From positions 1-64,000 of the forward strand of contig NZ_ATAE01000028.1 in assembly GCF_000474275.2 (NCBI RefSeq): 64,000 bases of DNA, read 5' to 3'. This DNA is from Alkalihalophilus marmarensis DSM 21297 (GTDB taxonomy: Bacteria; Bacillota; Bacilli; Bacillales; Bacillaceae_D). Positions 36,527 to 45,847 of this stretch are shown in pieces (positions within the stretch are counted from its first letter, which is position 1; every line of letters begins with the position of its first letter). The position numbers and the translations under genes were made by a program. Below the pieces are notes generated by a model, which saw nothing but the letters and a program-made list of their open reading frames with translations, had not been told where the DNA came from and did no database searches.

Positions 36527-37318
36527 CTACTTATCTTTTTTCTCGCTCAGTTTGATAAGAGCTTGCTGAGCTGCGTGCTGTTCGGCTTCTTTTTTAGAAC
36601 GGCCAGAACCAACACCTAACTTACTTTCATTTAATTGTACTTCTGATACAAACTCACGATTATGTGCTGGTCCGATTTCTTGGACAATCACATATTGAAT
36701 TTGACCGAGGTTATCTCTTTGAATAAACTCTTGCAGCTGACTTTTAAAATCCATCATATGAGAAAAAGCACCATCGTTAATTTTAGGATACATCGTTTGA
36801 CTTAAAAATTTATAAACTGCTTCTAAACCTTGATCTAGATACAGGGCGCCGATAAAGGATTCAAACACATCGGCGAGCAGGGCTGGTCTATTGCGGCCGC
36901 CCGTCATTTCTTCCCCTTTACCTAATAAAACAAGCTCTCCAAACTCAAGCTCTTCGGCAAAACGGGCTAACGATGGCTCACATACAATAGAAGCACGAAG
37001 CTTGGTCATTTCCCCTTCACTCATTGAGTTGAATTTCTTATAAAGAAATTGTGAAACAGCTAGTTCAAGTACAGCGTCCCCTAAAAATTCAAGTCTTTCG
37101 TTATCCTGAAACGAATAGATACGGTGCTCATTCACATAGGATGAATGAGTAAATGCTTGGATGAGTAGCTTACGATTTTCAAAAGTCAGATCAATTTTCA
37201 AAAGCAAATCATCAAATTGCTTTTTTTGTTCTTCGGTCAAAGTGAGTCGGCGATTATGACGCCGGCGATCGTAATAATTCGATCTCGGTTTACGGTGGTT
37301 CTTAGAAGATTGCGGCAT
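36527..37318 (-). CDS. rnc: Ribonuclease III
   Basis: RNase III cleaves double-stranded RNA in rRNA and scRNA processing. The 263-residue product has the catalytic signature [17 protein letters not shown], the second metal-ligand region [18 protein letters not shown], and a C-terminal dsRNA-binding domain ([29 protein letters not shown] ... [13 protein letters not shown]). ATG 37318 is set by GGAGG upstream; the open frame continues 22 codons further without an RBS. Confidence 0.97.
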   Translation of the reverse strand: MPQSSKNHRKPRSNYYDRRRHNRRLTLTEEQKKQFDDLLLKIDLTFENRKLLIQAFTHSSYVNEHRIYSFQDNERLEFLGDAVLELAVSQFLYKKFNSMSEGEMTKLRASIVCEPSLARFAEELEFGELVLLGKGEEMTGGRNRPALLADVFESFIGALYLDQGLEAVYKFLSQTMYPKINDGAFSHMMDFKSQLQEFIQRDNLGQIQYVIVQEIGPAHNREFVSEVQLNESKLGVGSGRSKKEAEQHAAQQALIKLSEKKDK

Positions 37319-37376
37319 GTTGACCTCCAACACTATGAAAATGTACTTGTTTGGGATTATCTGTTTTTGTAAAGCA

Positions 37377-37403
37377 AGTCCCACATGAATTGCATATGGG
37401 ACT
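37377..37403 (-). other. Hairpin between acpP and rnc
   Basis: An 11-bp stem (AGTCCCATATG / CATGTGGGACT with wobble pairs, 5-nt loop) lies 10 nt after the acpP stop. No T run follows directly, so it is more likely a processing or stability hairpin than a full terminator. Confidence 0.5.
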
Positions 37404-37412
37404 CCTCACCAA

Positions 37413-37646
37413 CTACTGACGGCTGTTTATGTAATCAACGACATCAGCAACAGTCGAAATTTTCTCAGCTTCTTCATCAGAGATCTCAAGATCAAACTCA
37501 TCTTCAAGCTCCATAACAAGCTCAACAACGTCTAATGAATCTGCGCCTAAATCATCCTTGAATGAAGCTTCCGGTTTTACGTCTGCTTCCTCAACACCTA
37601 AACGATCAACAACGATCGTCGTTACACGTGATAATGTATCTGCCAT
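37413..37646 (-). CDS. acpP: Acyl carrier protein
   Basis: ACP carries growing acyl chains in fatty acid synthesis. The 77-residue acidic protein has the phosphopantetheine site [19 protein letters not shown] (Ser near 37). RBS GGGGG(T)GA is upstream. It has its own strong promoter in the gap after fabG, as in B. subtilis. Confidence 0.99.
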   Translation of the reverse strand: MADTLSRVTTIVVDRLGVEEADVKPEASFKDDLGADSLDVVELVMELEDEFDLEISDEEAEKISTVADVVDYINSRQ

Positions 37647-37686
37647 GTACGTTCACCCCCTCTCAAGTCGTGTGAAAGCTAGAAGA

Positions 37687-37715
37687 ATTTTAACGGTAAA
37701 GTAGCAACATGTCAA
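37687..37715 (-). promoter_or_regulatory. Sigma-A promoter of acpP
   Basis: On the minus strand a perfect TTGACA (37710-37715) and TAAAAT (37687-37692, 5/6) are separated by 17 nt, about 40 bp before acpP. Confidence 0.75.
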
Positions 37716-37735
37716 TACCGTATTGAACTTTCCTG

Positions 37736-38479
37736 TTACTGCATAACCATACCGCCATCAACATTCAGTGTTTGGCCAGTCATGTACGCTGCATCATCAC
37801 TAGCTAAAAAGTGCACGACAGAGGCAATATGTTCAGGCTTGCCTAGGGCTCCTAAAGGAATCTGCCCAAGCATTTGTGCTTTCATATCTTCTGTTAATTC
37901 ATCTGTCATATCCGTTGTAATAAAGCCAGGTGCGACAGCATTCACTAAAATGTTTCTGTTAGCAAGTTCTCTTGCCATTGTCTTAGTTAAACCGATGACA
38001 CCCGCTTTTGCTGCTACGTAATTTGCTTGCCCGGCATTACCTAAAATACCAACTACTGAAGCTACATTAATTATTCTCCCATAGCGCTGCTTCATCATTT
38101 GACGGGTCACAGCCTTAGAGCAGTTAAATACTCCTTTAAGGTTTGTATCAATCACTGCATCCCAATCATCTTCTTTCATTCTCATGAGAAGATTGTCACG
38201 AGTAATACCTGCGTTATTAACAAGAATATCTACTCGGCCAAATGCCTCGATTGATTCTTTTATCATAGCTTGGACGCTTTCGCTGTTTGCCACATCTGCT
38301 TGAACAGCCAGTGCATCCACACCTAATTCTTTACATGACGCAACTACTTCTTCAGCTTTAGCGACACTTCCTGCATAATTCACCACAATATTTGCGCCGT
38401 TTTTAGCAAGTTCTAGTGCAATAGCACGCCCGATTCCTCGTGATGCACCTGTTACGACTGCGACTTTCCCTTGTAGCAT
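37736..38479 (-). CDS. fabG: 3-oxoacyl-ACP reductase FabG
   Basis: FabG is the NADPH-dependent reductase of the elongation cycle. The 247-residue SDR protein has the cofactor motif [13 protein letters not shown] (about residues 9-21), [14 protein letters not shown], the catalytic Ser in [21 protein letters not shown] (Tyr-x3-Lys) and the C-terminal [13 protein letters not shown]. It overlaps fabD by 1 nt. Confidence 0.98.
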   Translation of the reverse strand: MLQGKVAVVTGASRGIGRAIALELAKNGANIVVNYAGSVAKAEEVVASCKELGVDALAVQADVANSESVQAMIKESIEAFGRVDILVNNAGITRDNLLMRMKEDDWDAVIDTNLKGVFNCSKAVTRQMMKQRYGRIINVASVVGILGNAGQANYVAAKAGVIGLTKTMARELANRNILVNAVAPGFITTDMTDELTEDMKAQMLGQIPLGALGKPEHIASVVHFLASDDAAYMTGQTLNVDGGMVMQ

Positions 38480-39426
38480 TATTCCTTCACTCCTTCAAGT
38501 TTAGCGACCACTTTATTAAGGCTTTCTCGATCATTTACAGCAAAAGCTTGCGCGCGGCGGTTTACTTTTTTCACGAGACCCGTTAATACATTTCCTGAAC
38601 CGACTTCAATAAATGTATCGACTCCAAGATCTTGTAATTCTCTAATCGTTTCTTCCCAACGCACAGGAGAATATACTTGCTCTACTAATTTTTGTTCGAT
38701 CTCATTCGCATCTGTTTGCGCTTTAGCTGTCACATTTGCAATGACAGGAACTTTTGCATCTTTAATATTGATTTCCTTTAATACACCTTCTAATTTATCT
38801 GCAGCAGGCTTCATTAAAGATGAATGGAATGGCCCGCTTACCGGAAGTGGAATCACCCGTTTAGCCCCTTTTTCTTTAGCACGTTCACCACATAGAGCAA
38901 CGCCTTCGCTAGAACCAGAAATAACAATTTGCCCAGGACAGTTTAGATTCGCAAGTTCTGCCACATGCCCTTTTGCTTGAATCTCCTTACATACTTCGGC
39001 TAAGAGATCTACTTCCATACCAAGAACAGCAGACATGGCGCCTTCCCCGTAAGGAACAGCTTCTTCCATAAATAAACCGCGATTATGTACTGCATACACA
39101 GCATCTTCAAAAGATAGAGACCCGGCAGCAACTAGCGCACTGTACTCTCCTAAACTGTGGCCAGCTACATAATCAGGCGTTATATTTTCTTCTTTTAATA
39201 GTTCTAGAACCGCAATACTCATTGTTACAAGTGCAGGCTGAGTATTCTCAGTGCGGCGGAGCTTCTCTTCTGGCCCCTCTGCCATAATTTTTGTTAAAGA
39301 ATATCCGAGCCTGGAATCAGCACGATCTAGAATTTCCTTACATTTTGGCTCATTCGTTCTGAGTTCTACTCCCATCCCAACAGCTTGTGAGCCTTGTCCT
39401 GGAAATAAAAAAGCGATTTTCCCCAT
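38479..39426 (-). CDS. fabD: Malonyl-CoA:ACP transacylase FabD
   Basis: FabD loads malonyl onto ACP. The 315-residue product begins with [14 protein letters not shown], has the nucleophile elbow [14 protein letters not shown] (Ser about 89) and the late motif [14 protein letters not shown] with the catalytic His. ATG 39426 has GGGGAGG 6-7 nt upstream; an in-frame ATG at 39441 overlaps that RBS. It lies 18 nt after plsX. Confidence 0.98.
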   Translation of the reverse strand: MGKIAFLFPGQGSQAVGMGVELRTNEPKCKEILDRADSRLGYSLTKIMAEGPEEKLRRTENTQPALVTMSIAVLELLKEENITPDYVAGHSLGEYSALVAAGSLSFEDAVYAVHNRGLFMEEAVPYGEGAMSAVLGMEVDLLAEVCKEIQAKGHVAELANLNCPGQIVISGSSEGVALCGERAKEKGAKRVIPLPVSGPFHSSLMKPAADKLEGVLKEINIKDAKVPVIANVTAKAQTDANEIEQKLVEQVYSPVRWEETIRELQDLGVDTFIEVGSGNVLTGLVKKVNRRAQAFAVNDRESLNKVVAKLEGVKE

Positions 39427-39444
39427 TAGCTTCCTCCCCATTCT

Positions 39445-40446
39445 CTACTTGCTTTGTGTAGAATTTATTGCAGCAACTTCTGTTTCAATGATGGTTGTAA
39501 CCTGCTCTTCTACCATTTGTCTTGCTTGTCTGATCGCATGGTATACTGCCACTTCATCAGAGGAACCATGCGCTTTAATGACAGGCGCCTTAAGCCCAAA
39601 CAGTCCCGCACCGCCATACTCTGAATAACTTAGTTGACTTTTAATATCTTTAAAGCTTGACTTAAGCATTCCAGCTGCAAGTTTATTTTTCACAGATTTC
39701 GTTAGTTCCTTTTTCAACAAAGAAAATAAAGTTCCTGCTGTTCCTTCAATTGTTTTTAAAACTAAATTCCCTGCAAAGCCATCACAAACTACTACATCAG
39801 CGACCCCGTTCATAAGGTCCCTGGCCTCAACGTTTCCGATAAAATGAAAATTAGCTGCTTCTAGGAGCGGGAACGCTTCTTTTGTTAATTCGTTTCCTTT
39901 TCCGCTCTCAGTACCGACATTTAATAGTCCTACACGAGGCTTTTTAACTTTTTGTACTTTTTCCATATATGTATTGCCAATGATTGCATATTGAAGCAGC
40001 TGCTCTGGTTTTGCATCCATATTAGCCCCTACATCAAGCAGTAAAAATCCATTGCCGTCAAGTGTTGGCAGCATTGGCGCGAGGGCTGGTCGATCAATTC
40101 CTTTAATCCGGCCAACATGCAAGAGCCCTGCTGTCATTAAAGCGCCCGTATTTCCTGCCGATATGCTGGCATCAGCACGACCTTCTCGTACTTCACGCAC
40201 ACCAAGAACCATCGAAGCTTCCTTTTTTCTGCGGACAGCTGTTGTCGGCTGATCTGTATCTTCAATTTTTTCTGTTGTATGAAGAATCGTAATATTTGTA
40301 TCATCTTTTAAATGTGGACGAATGTCTGATTCGTTGCCCACGAGCGTTATTTCCAGCCCGGAAAAATCTTTCACTGCTTGCTCGGCAGCTGCTACTTGGG
40401 CACGCGGTGCATGATCTCCGCCCATTGCATCAATTGCAATTCTCAT
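39445..40446 (-). CDS. plsX: Phosphate acyltransferase PlsX
   Basis: PlsX makes acyl-phosphate from acyl-ACP for the PlsY glycerol-phosphate acylation step. The 333-residue product begins [14 protein letters not shown] and has [36 protein letters not shown] and [16 protein letters not shown] 40446 has AAAGGAG 7 nt upstream; ATG 40452 is too close to it. It is in the fapR-plsX-fabD-fabG operon, the core of the FapR regulon in B. subtilis. Confidence 0.98.
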   Translation of the reverse strand: MRIAIDAMGGDHAPRAQVAAAEQAVKDFSGLEITLVGNESDIRPHLKDDTNITILHTTEKIEDTDQPTTAVRRKKEASMVLGVREVREGRADASISAGNTGALMTAGLLHVGRIKGIDRPALAPMLPTLDGNGFLLLDVGANMDAKPEQLLQYAIIGNTYMEKVQKVKKPRVGLLNVGTESGKGNELTKEAFPLLEAANFHFIGNVEARDLMNGVADVVVCDGFAGNLVLKTIEGTAGTLFSLLKKELTKSVKNKLAAGMLKSSFKDIKSQLSYSEYGGAGLFGLKAPVIKAHGSSDEVAVYHAIRQARQMVEEQVTTIIETEVAAINSTQSK

Positions 40447-40465
40447 TTTCATTCTCCTTTTTTAT

Positions 40466-40488
40466 TCAACCTATATCAACCTATATCA
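40466..40488. repeat. 10-bp tandem duplication at the fapR stop codon
   Basis: The 10-bp unit TCAACCTATA (plus strand) occurs at 40466-40475 and 40476-40485, with the first bases of a third. The stop codon of fapR (TCA at 40476-40478, minus TGA) lies inside it, so the end of the gene is duplicated immediately downstream. Confidence 0.8.
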
Positions 40489-41036
40489 TTGTTGCGATAC
40501 ATCACAAACTCACCCTGAAAAACCATTTCTTGGTCTACAAAGCTCTCTACTTTAACAGTGGTACGTCCTTGTTCTGTCAATAATACACTCGCTTTGGCTA
40601 TAACCCTTTCACCGGCTTTAACCTGTCTTGTAAAGTGAATGACAGCCCGCTGTGTCAGTGCAAGCGGATCATCTATGATCGCCACTGCCAGCGAATTCGC
40701 TTGGGCAAATAGATGGTGCCCTCTTGCAATACCTGAACGACTAAAGACATGTTCGTTTTGTACGTCTAAAATGGATATCGCTCGTTCATCAAGCTGTAAA
40801 TCGACAATTTCTCCGATCACCTCATCAGGATGAAGCGCACGAACATCATCAAGCTGTTGTTTAGCAACATCTTTAATTCTCTCACGAAGTTCAGGGATTG
40901 CAAGTTCCATTCTATCAAGCCTAATCGTTTGAATACTTACGGAAAAACGCTTGGCAAGCTCTTCATCTGTCATAAACGGATTACTTGCCAGCGTTTCTTG
41001 TAAAATCGATTGGCGTTCCTTTTTACGTCTTTTCAT
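40476..41036 (-). CDS. fapR: Lipid synthesis repressor FapR
   Basis: FapR represses fatty acid and phospholipid genes and is released by malonyl-CoA/malonyl-ACP. The 186-residue product has an N-terminal HTH ([23 protein letters not shown], about residues 22-44), a linker helix and a C-terminal hot-dog effector domain ([20 protein letters not shown] ... ARVIAKASV-like strands). ATG 41036 matches the B. subtilis start. A FapR box overlaps its own promoter, so it is autoregulated. Confidence 0.98.
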   Translation of the reverse strand: MKRRKKERQSILQETLASNPFMTDEELAKRFSVSIQTIRLDRMELAIPELRERIKDVAKQQLDDVRALHPDEVIGEIVDLQLDERAISILDVQNEHVFSRSGIARGHHLFAQANSLAVAIIDDPLALTQRAVIHFTRQVKAGERVIAKASVLLTEQGRTTVKVESFVDQEMVFQGEFVMYRNNDIG

Positions 41037-41170
41037 ATCTTGCCCTACCACCCTTTACCTAGGTGCAGACACCTCACAATTTGACTTTTCAAGCACAGCT
41101 ATAGAATGGTGCATGAAAAGCATGTGACGATCGCAGCCCTGTTGGTTCAATCAAACAACTCATAATTTAT

Positions 41171-41187
41171 ATGACTAGGTACTAAGA
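41171..41187 (-). promoter_or_regulatory. FapR operator
   Basis: On the minus strand TCTTAGTACCTAGTCAT carries the TTAGTACCTAGTC core of the known FapR box. It lies directly downstream of the -10 element of the fapR promoter, covering the expected transcription start. Binding there would block initiation. Confidence 0.85.
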
Positions 41188-41189
41188 GT

Positions 41190-41218
41190 AGTATATAATT
41201 GCACACTTATAATTTCAA
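41190..41218 (-). promoter_or_regulatory. Sigma-A promoter of fapR-plsX-fabD-fabG
   Basis: On the minus strand TTGAAA (41213-41218) and TATACT (41190-41195) are separated by 17 nt. The -35 lies 4 bp after the recG stop codon and the FapR box abuts the -10. Confidence 0.75.
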
Positions 41219-41221
41219 TAG

Positions 41222-43270
41222 TTAATCAAGCTTTTCTCCAGCAAATACACCAGACTCCTCTAAGTACTTTCTAAAGTAGCTGTAGACAGGGTTTTCAAAG
41301 AAATCAGCTTTGTTTACTAATTCAGCTGCATCTTGCCTAGCCACTTCAAGCGCCCGGTAATCATGAACCACATCAGCTACTTTAAAATTAGGAAGTCCGC
41401 TTTGTTTTGAACCGAAAAAATCCCCAGGTCCGCGCAGCTCCAAATCTCTCTCAGACAGCACAAACCCATCATTTGTCTCGGTCATAATCCGCATCCGCTC
41501 TTTTCCAACTTCCGACTTAGGGTCAGCGAGCAATATACAATAAGACTGAGCTTCACCTCGTCCTACCCTGCCTCTTAATTGATGAAGCTGAGCAAGTCCG
41601 AAGCGTTCGGCGTCATAAATAACCATAACTGTAGCATTAGGCACATTCACACCGACTTCAACCACAGTAGTCGATACTAAAATTTGTGTCTCGTTCTCAC
41701 TGAACGCTTCCATCACTTCATCTTTTTCCTTTGGATGAAGACGCCCATGCATTAAGCCGACTTTAAACTTCCCGCTGTAATGCTGCTGGAGGATCGCATG
41801 TACATCAATCGCATTTTGCACATCGAGTGATTCCGACTCTTCAATAAGCGGACAAATGACATAGGCTTGTCTCCCTGCTTGCAACTCTTTTTCAATAAAA
41901 CCAAGCACACGGTCTAGCATGTCATGTTTTGCCCAATACGTTTCAATTACCTTCCGCCCCGCAGGCATCTCATCAATAATTGATACATCCATATCACCAA
42001 AAACGGAAATAGCAAGCGTTCTAGGAATTGGCGTTGCCGTCATAAATAATACGTCAGGATGCTCCCCTTTATCTCGAAGCACTCTTCTTTGTTCTACACC
42101 GAAACGATGCTGCTCATCTGTAATGACTAGACCTAAGTCGTGAAAGATGACATCTTCTTGAATGAGCGCATGAGTGCCAACAGCAATATGCATCTCCCCT
42201 GATTCAAGGCGCTCGAGTCTCTCTCTTCTTTTCTTCCCTTTGACTGAACCTGATAAGAGCTCAACTTCAATACCGAATGGTTCAAGAAGAGGTTTAAGCG
42301 AGGAAACATGCTGCTCAGCTAATATTTCTGTCGGCACCATAAGTGCTGCTTGTTTTCCGGCTTGAACAACGGCATACATACACACAGCCGCAACGATGGT
42401 TTTACCGGATCCAACATCCCCTTGCAAAAGGCGGTTCATTCGGTAATCAGATTCAATATCATGAAGGATATCTTTCACTACTCTTTTTTGAGCACCCGTT
42501 AGCGGGAATGGGAGGCTGCTCACAAAATCTCTCACTTTGTTTCGATCAAGCTTAAGAGGCACACCGACCGATTGCTCACGGTTTATTTTTCGATACGCTT
42601 GCATTTTTAACTGAAAGAATAGAAATTCCTCATAGACCATTCTTCGCCGTGCATGTTTTGTTGCTTCATCTTTTGATGGATAATGCAGACGGTAGGTCGC
42701 TTCTCTTTTAGTTGGAAGCTTGTATTTTTCTAAAAACGATTCCGGAAGCACCTCAGGTATATCCTCGCCGTATTGCTGCATCGCTTGATAAATATATTTC
42801 TTTAATGATTTTGAGGTCAATTTGCCTGATACCGAATAAACAGGAACGATTGTCTGTTCTTTTTCTACTCTGCCTGGATGGCACTCGCTGCCGGCTATGG
42901 TCATTCTATGCTGATCCCATTTACCGGTAACGGTTACCTCCTGCCCGATTGTAAAGTACTTTTTTAGGAATGCTCGGTTAAAAAAAGTAACGGTGATTAA
43001 AATTTGATTGACTAACAACCTTACCGATAAGCGGTTTTTTTTCTTTCCGTAATAGCGGATCGATGGTTCACTCTGCACCACACCGACAACTGTCACTCTC
43101 TCATCATGCTTTGTATCTTGTAAATCTTTTAACTGGTAATCTTCATACCGAAAAGGGAAATGCTCGATTAAATCTTGGACTGTATGAACATTCATACCAG
43201 CCATTTGTTTAGCTGTTTCCTCACCGACTCCCTTAACTTCGGTAACCGGTAAACTCATGTTTTGATTCAT
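41222..43270 (-). CDS. recG: ATP-dependent DNA helicase RecG
   Basis: RecG remodels stalled forks and Holliday junctions. The 682-residue product has the N-terminal wedge OB-fold (TVVGVVQSEPSIRYYGKKKNRLS), Walker A QGDVGSGKTIVA (about residues 281-292), motif II DEQHRFG, MTATPIPRTLA and motif VI QLRGRVGRGEAQSYC. It overlaps sdaAA by 4 nt. Confidence 0.98.
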   Translation of the reverse strand: MNQNMSLPVTEVKGVGEETAKQMAGMNVHTVQDLIEHFPFRYEDYQLKDLQDTKHDERVTVVGVVQSEPSIRYYGKKKNRLSVRLLVNQILITVTFFNRAFLKKYFTIGQEVTVTGKWDQHRMTIAGSECHPGRVEKEQTIVPVYSVSGKLTSKSLKKYIYQAMQQYGEDIPEVLPESFLEKYKLPTKREATYRLHYPSKDEATKHARRRMVYEEFLFFQLKMQAYRKINREQSVGVPLKLDRNKVRDFVSSLPFPLTGAQKRVVKDILHDIESDYRMNRLLQGDVGSGKTIVAAVCMYAVVQAGKQAALMVPTEILAEQHVSSLKPLLEPFGIEVELLSGSVKGKKRRERLERLESGEMHIAVGTHALIQEDVIFHDLGLVITDEQHRFGVEQRRVLRDKGEHPDVLFMTATPIPRTLAISVFGDMDVSIIDEMPAGRKVIETYWAKHDMLDRVLGFIEKELQAGRQAYVICPLIEESESLDVQNAIDVHAILQQHYSGKFKVGLMHGRLHPKEKDEVMEAFSENETQILVSTTVVEVGVNVPNATVMVIYDAERFGLAQLHQLRGRVGRGEAQSYCILLADPKSEVGKERMRIMTETNDGFVLSERDLELRGPGDFFGSKQSGLPNFKVADVVHDYRALEVARQDAAELVNKADFFENPVYSYFRKYLEESGVFAGEKLD

Positions 43271-44154
43271 TTCTTATCAAGCGACACACCAAAAATTTTG
43301 GCTTCTAGCTCCCGTCCAGTTGGTGTCGCTGCTAATCCTCCTTGCGCTGTTTCACGGAGAGCTTCCGGCATGGTTTGACCAATTTTATACATCGCATCAA
43401 TTACTTCATCACACGGAATTCTGCTTGTAATTCCTGCTAATGCCATGTCTGCTGCCACAACTGCATTTGATGCACCCATTGCATTACGTTTCACACATGG
43501 CACCTCAACAAGCCCTGCTACAGGGTCGCATACAAGACCGAGCATATTCTTTAAAGCGATTGCCATCGCTTCTGCGGATTGACTCGGTGTGCCGCCAGCA
43601 AGCTCTACTAATGCAGCTGCTGCCATTCCGGTTGCAGACCCCACCTCAGCCTGGCACCCCCCAGCCGCACCAGAGATAGAGGCATTATTTGCTACTACAA
43701 AACCAAAAGCACCTGATGCAAATAAATAACCAATCATCTCGTCTTCTGTCGGATTTAATTTTGCTTCTAATCCAAATAATACGCCCGGTACAACTCCTGC
43801 GGCCCCTGCAGTTGGTGTGGCACAGATTGTTCCCATTGCAGCATTTACTTCATTCGTTGCAACAGCTTTACTAACTGCATCTAAAAGGACATCACTAGAT
43901 AAAAAATTGCCTTTTTTAATATATTCTTGTAACTTAACCGCATCTCCGCCAGTTAGGCCGGATACTGAACGAACATTTTCAGAAATCCCTCTTTCAACTG
44001 CGGCCCTCATCACTTTCAAATTTTCTCTCATTTGATTCATGACGACCTCTCGTGATTTGCCGCTTACTTCTACTTCCTGTCTGATCATCACTTCAGAAAT
44101 AGGTATGTCTTGTGATTCAGCTAATTCTACAAGCTCCGCAACATTACGAAACAT
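43267..44154 (-). CDS. sdaAA: L-serine dehydratase, iron-sulfur alpha subunit
   Basis: With SdaAB this converts L-serine to pyruvate and ammonia using a [4Fe-4S] cluster. The 295-residue product shows SSDVLLDAVSKAVATNEVNAAMGTICA-type core residues, GAAGGCQAEVGSATGMAAAAL and CDPVAGLVEVPCVKRNAMG with the cluster cysteines. ATG 44154 has GGAGG 8 nt upstream; the in-frame ATG at 44160 is too close to it. It overlaps recG by 4 nt and follows sdaAB. Confidence 0.97.
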   Translation of the reverse strand: MFRNVAELVELAESQDIPISEVMIRQEVEVSGKSREVVMNQMRENLKVMRAAVERGISENVRSVSGLTGGDAVKLQEYIKKGNFLSSDVLLDAVSKAVATNEVNAAMGTICATPTAGAAGVVPGVLFGLEAKLNPTEDEMIGYLFASGAFGFVVANNASISGAAGGCQAEVGSATGMAAAALVELAGGTPSQSAEAMAIALKNMLGLVCDPVAGLVEVPCVKRNAMGASNAVVAADMALAGITSRIPCDEVIDAMYKIGQTMPEALRETAQGGLAATPTGRELEAKIFGVSLDKK

Positions 44155-44180
44155 ATTCATTCCTCCTACTAGCATTCCGC

Positions 44181-44843
44181 CTAATCATGAATCTTTGTCA
44201 CTTTCACGATATTTGGCAGGCTTTCTAGTTCTTTTAAAATCGTATTTGGTACATTTTGGTCAACTTCTATTACCATAAGAGCTTCTTTCCCTTTTTCTTT
44301 TCGCGATACTTCCATATGTCCAATATTAATTTCATGCTTTGCAAGCACATTCGATACGCCTGCTATCACACCATACCGGTCATTATGAACGACTAATATA
44401 GCAGGATGATTTCCAGAGAGTTTTAATTTAAATCCGTTCAGTTCAATGATTTCTATTTTACCGCCCCCAATGGAGATACCAACCAGTTCAATTGTGACCT
44501 CTCCTTTTGTTAACACCACTTTGGCCGTATTGGGGTGATCCGTCAAGGCTTCTTCTTCATGAAAATGAATATCAATCTTTTCTTCTTTTGCAATTGTAAG
44601 CGCATTCGTAATCCTAGAATCGAAGGTGTCAAAGTCTAATATTCCTCCAACAATCGCTACGTCTGTTCCATGTCCTCTATACGTTTTGGCAAATGATCCA
44701 TAAAAATAAATATCTGCACGATCTGGTTTTTCTGCAAACAATGTTCTTGCTACTCTCCCTATCCTCGCTGCTCCTGCAGTGTGAGAACTTGAAGGCCCAA
44801 TCATAATAGGTCCAATAATATCAAACACTGTACGATACTTCAT
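44181..44843 (-). CDS. sdaAB: L-serine dehydratase beta subunit
   Basis: The 220-residue product has the N-terminal serine dehydratase domain (GPIMIGPSSSHTAGAARIG, about residues 11-29) and a C-terminal ACT domain (about 145-218; YGVIAGVSNVLAKHEINIGHMEVS) that binds serine or a regulator. It begins a sdaAB-sdaAA-recG transcription unit; the upstream region contains CATTTCT / AGAAATG arms of unknown use. Confidence 0.97.
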   Translation of the reverse strand: MKYRTVFDIIGPIMIGPSSSHTAGAARIGRVARTLFAEKPDRADIYFYGSFAKTYRGHGTDVAIVGGILDFDTFDSRITNALTIAKEEKIDIHFHEEEALTDHPNTAKVVLTKGEVTIELVGISIGGGKIEIIELNGFKLKLSGNHPAILVVHNDRYGVIAGVSNVLAKHEINIGHMEVSRKEKGKEALMVIEVDQNVPNTILKELESLPNIVKVTKIHD

Positions 44844-44920
44844 AACGTTCCTCCTGTTATTATCATCCGTTTAGTACTACATTTCTCTAGAAATGAAGAA
44901 ATGAAACCTATCTATAAAGC

Positions 44921-44961
44921 AAAAATATCCCTACCTAGCTATGGTGTAGGCAGGAATATCC
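44921..44961 (-). terminator. Terminator of the yloU-fakA-fakB unit
   Basis: A 13-bp stem with two wobble pairs (ATATTCCTGCCTA / TAGGTAGGGATAT) followed by TTTTT on the minus strand lies 11 nt after the fakB stop. Confidence 0.8.
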
Positions 44962-44971
44962 TTATGATTCA

Positions 44972-45826
44972 TCATGCTTTTGTGATGGAAAAGGCAACAG
45001 TGCCCGGGCCGACGTGTGCACCGATTACGGCTCCGATATCTGTGATCACTTCTGATTCCACATTAAATTCAGCTCGCATTCGATCCAGCATTTCACGAGC
45101 GAGCTCTTCATTTACAGCATGTGAGACGCCAACATGAACACGCTCTTGTCCATATTGATCACGCAGCACTTCTAAAATACGGCTTAACGCCTTCTTCTGA
45201 CCGCGTACTTTTTCTACAGGGTAAACTTCCCCGTCTTCTGTCAGGCTGAGAATGGGCTTAATTTTCAACAATGAACCAAGCATAGCTGACGCTTTCCCGA
45301 TTCGGCCATTCTTTTGCAGAAACTCAAGCGTATCTACTAAGAAATACACCTTCGTGGCGTTCATTAACTCATCAATACGGCTAAGACATTCTTCAACTGA
45401 CTTTCCTTCATTAGCCATCTTCGCAACTTCAACAACGATGATTCCAATCGCATAGGATGCTCGCTTCGAGTCAATCACATGAAGCTTATCAGAAAGATCT
45501 AGTGATTGCTTTGCAATCATGGCAGCTTGGTAGGTCCCGCTCATTTTAGATGATAAATGAATCGAGATGATCGTAGTATCTTCTTCTGTAAGCAGCTCAC
45601 GATACAATTCTTCAAATTGATAAGGAGTCGGCTGAGATGTTGAAGGGATCCGATCTTCTGCTACAACCTTCTCATAAAACTCAGTCGATGTTAAAGTGAC
45701 TCCATCTTGATACGTCTCCTCTTCAGAGAAGATCACGTTTAATGGAATGACCGTAATGTTTAATTGTTCAGCAAGCTCCTTTGGAATATCCGCTGTGCTA
45801 TCTGTTACCACTACTACTTTTGACAT
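44972..45826 (-). CDS. fakB: DegV-family fatty acid-binding protein FakB
   Basis: FakB binds a free fatty acid and presents it to FakA for phosphorylation. The 284-residue product has the DegV features VVVTDSTADIP (about residues 3-13), TSQPTPYQFEELY, SSKMSGTYQAA, VDTLEFLQKNGRIG and IGAVIGAHVGPGTVA. It is 12 nt from fakA in the same unit, so it is very likely the cognate binding protein. In B. subtilis the FakB genes are elsewhere. Confidence 0.93.
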   Translation of the reverse strand: MSKVVVVTDSTADIPKELAEQLNITVIPLNVIFSEEETYQDGVTLTSTEFYEKVVAEDRIPSTSQPTPYQFEELYRELLTEEDTTIISIHLSSKMSGTYQAAMIAKQSLDLSDKLHVIDSKRASYAIGIIVVEVAKMANEGKSVEECLSRIDELMNATKVYFLVDTLEFLQKNGRIGKASAMLGSLLKIKPILSLTEDGEVYPVEKVRGQKKALSRILEVLRDQYGQERVHVGVSHAVNEELAREMLDRMRAEFNVESEVITDIGAVIGAHVGPGTVAFSITKA

Positions 45827-45847
45827 ACAATCCAACCCCCGTACGGA

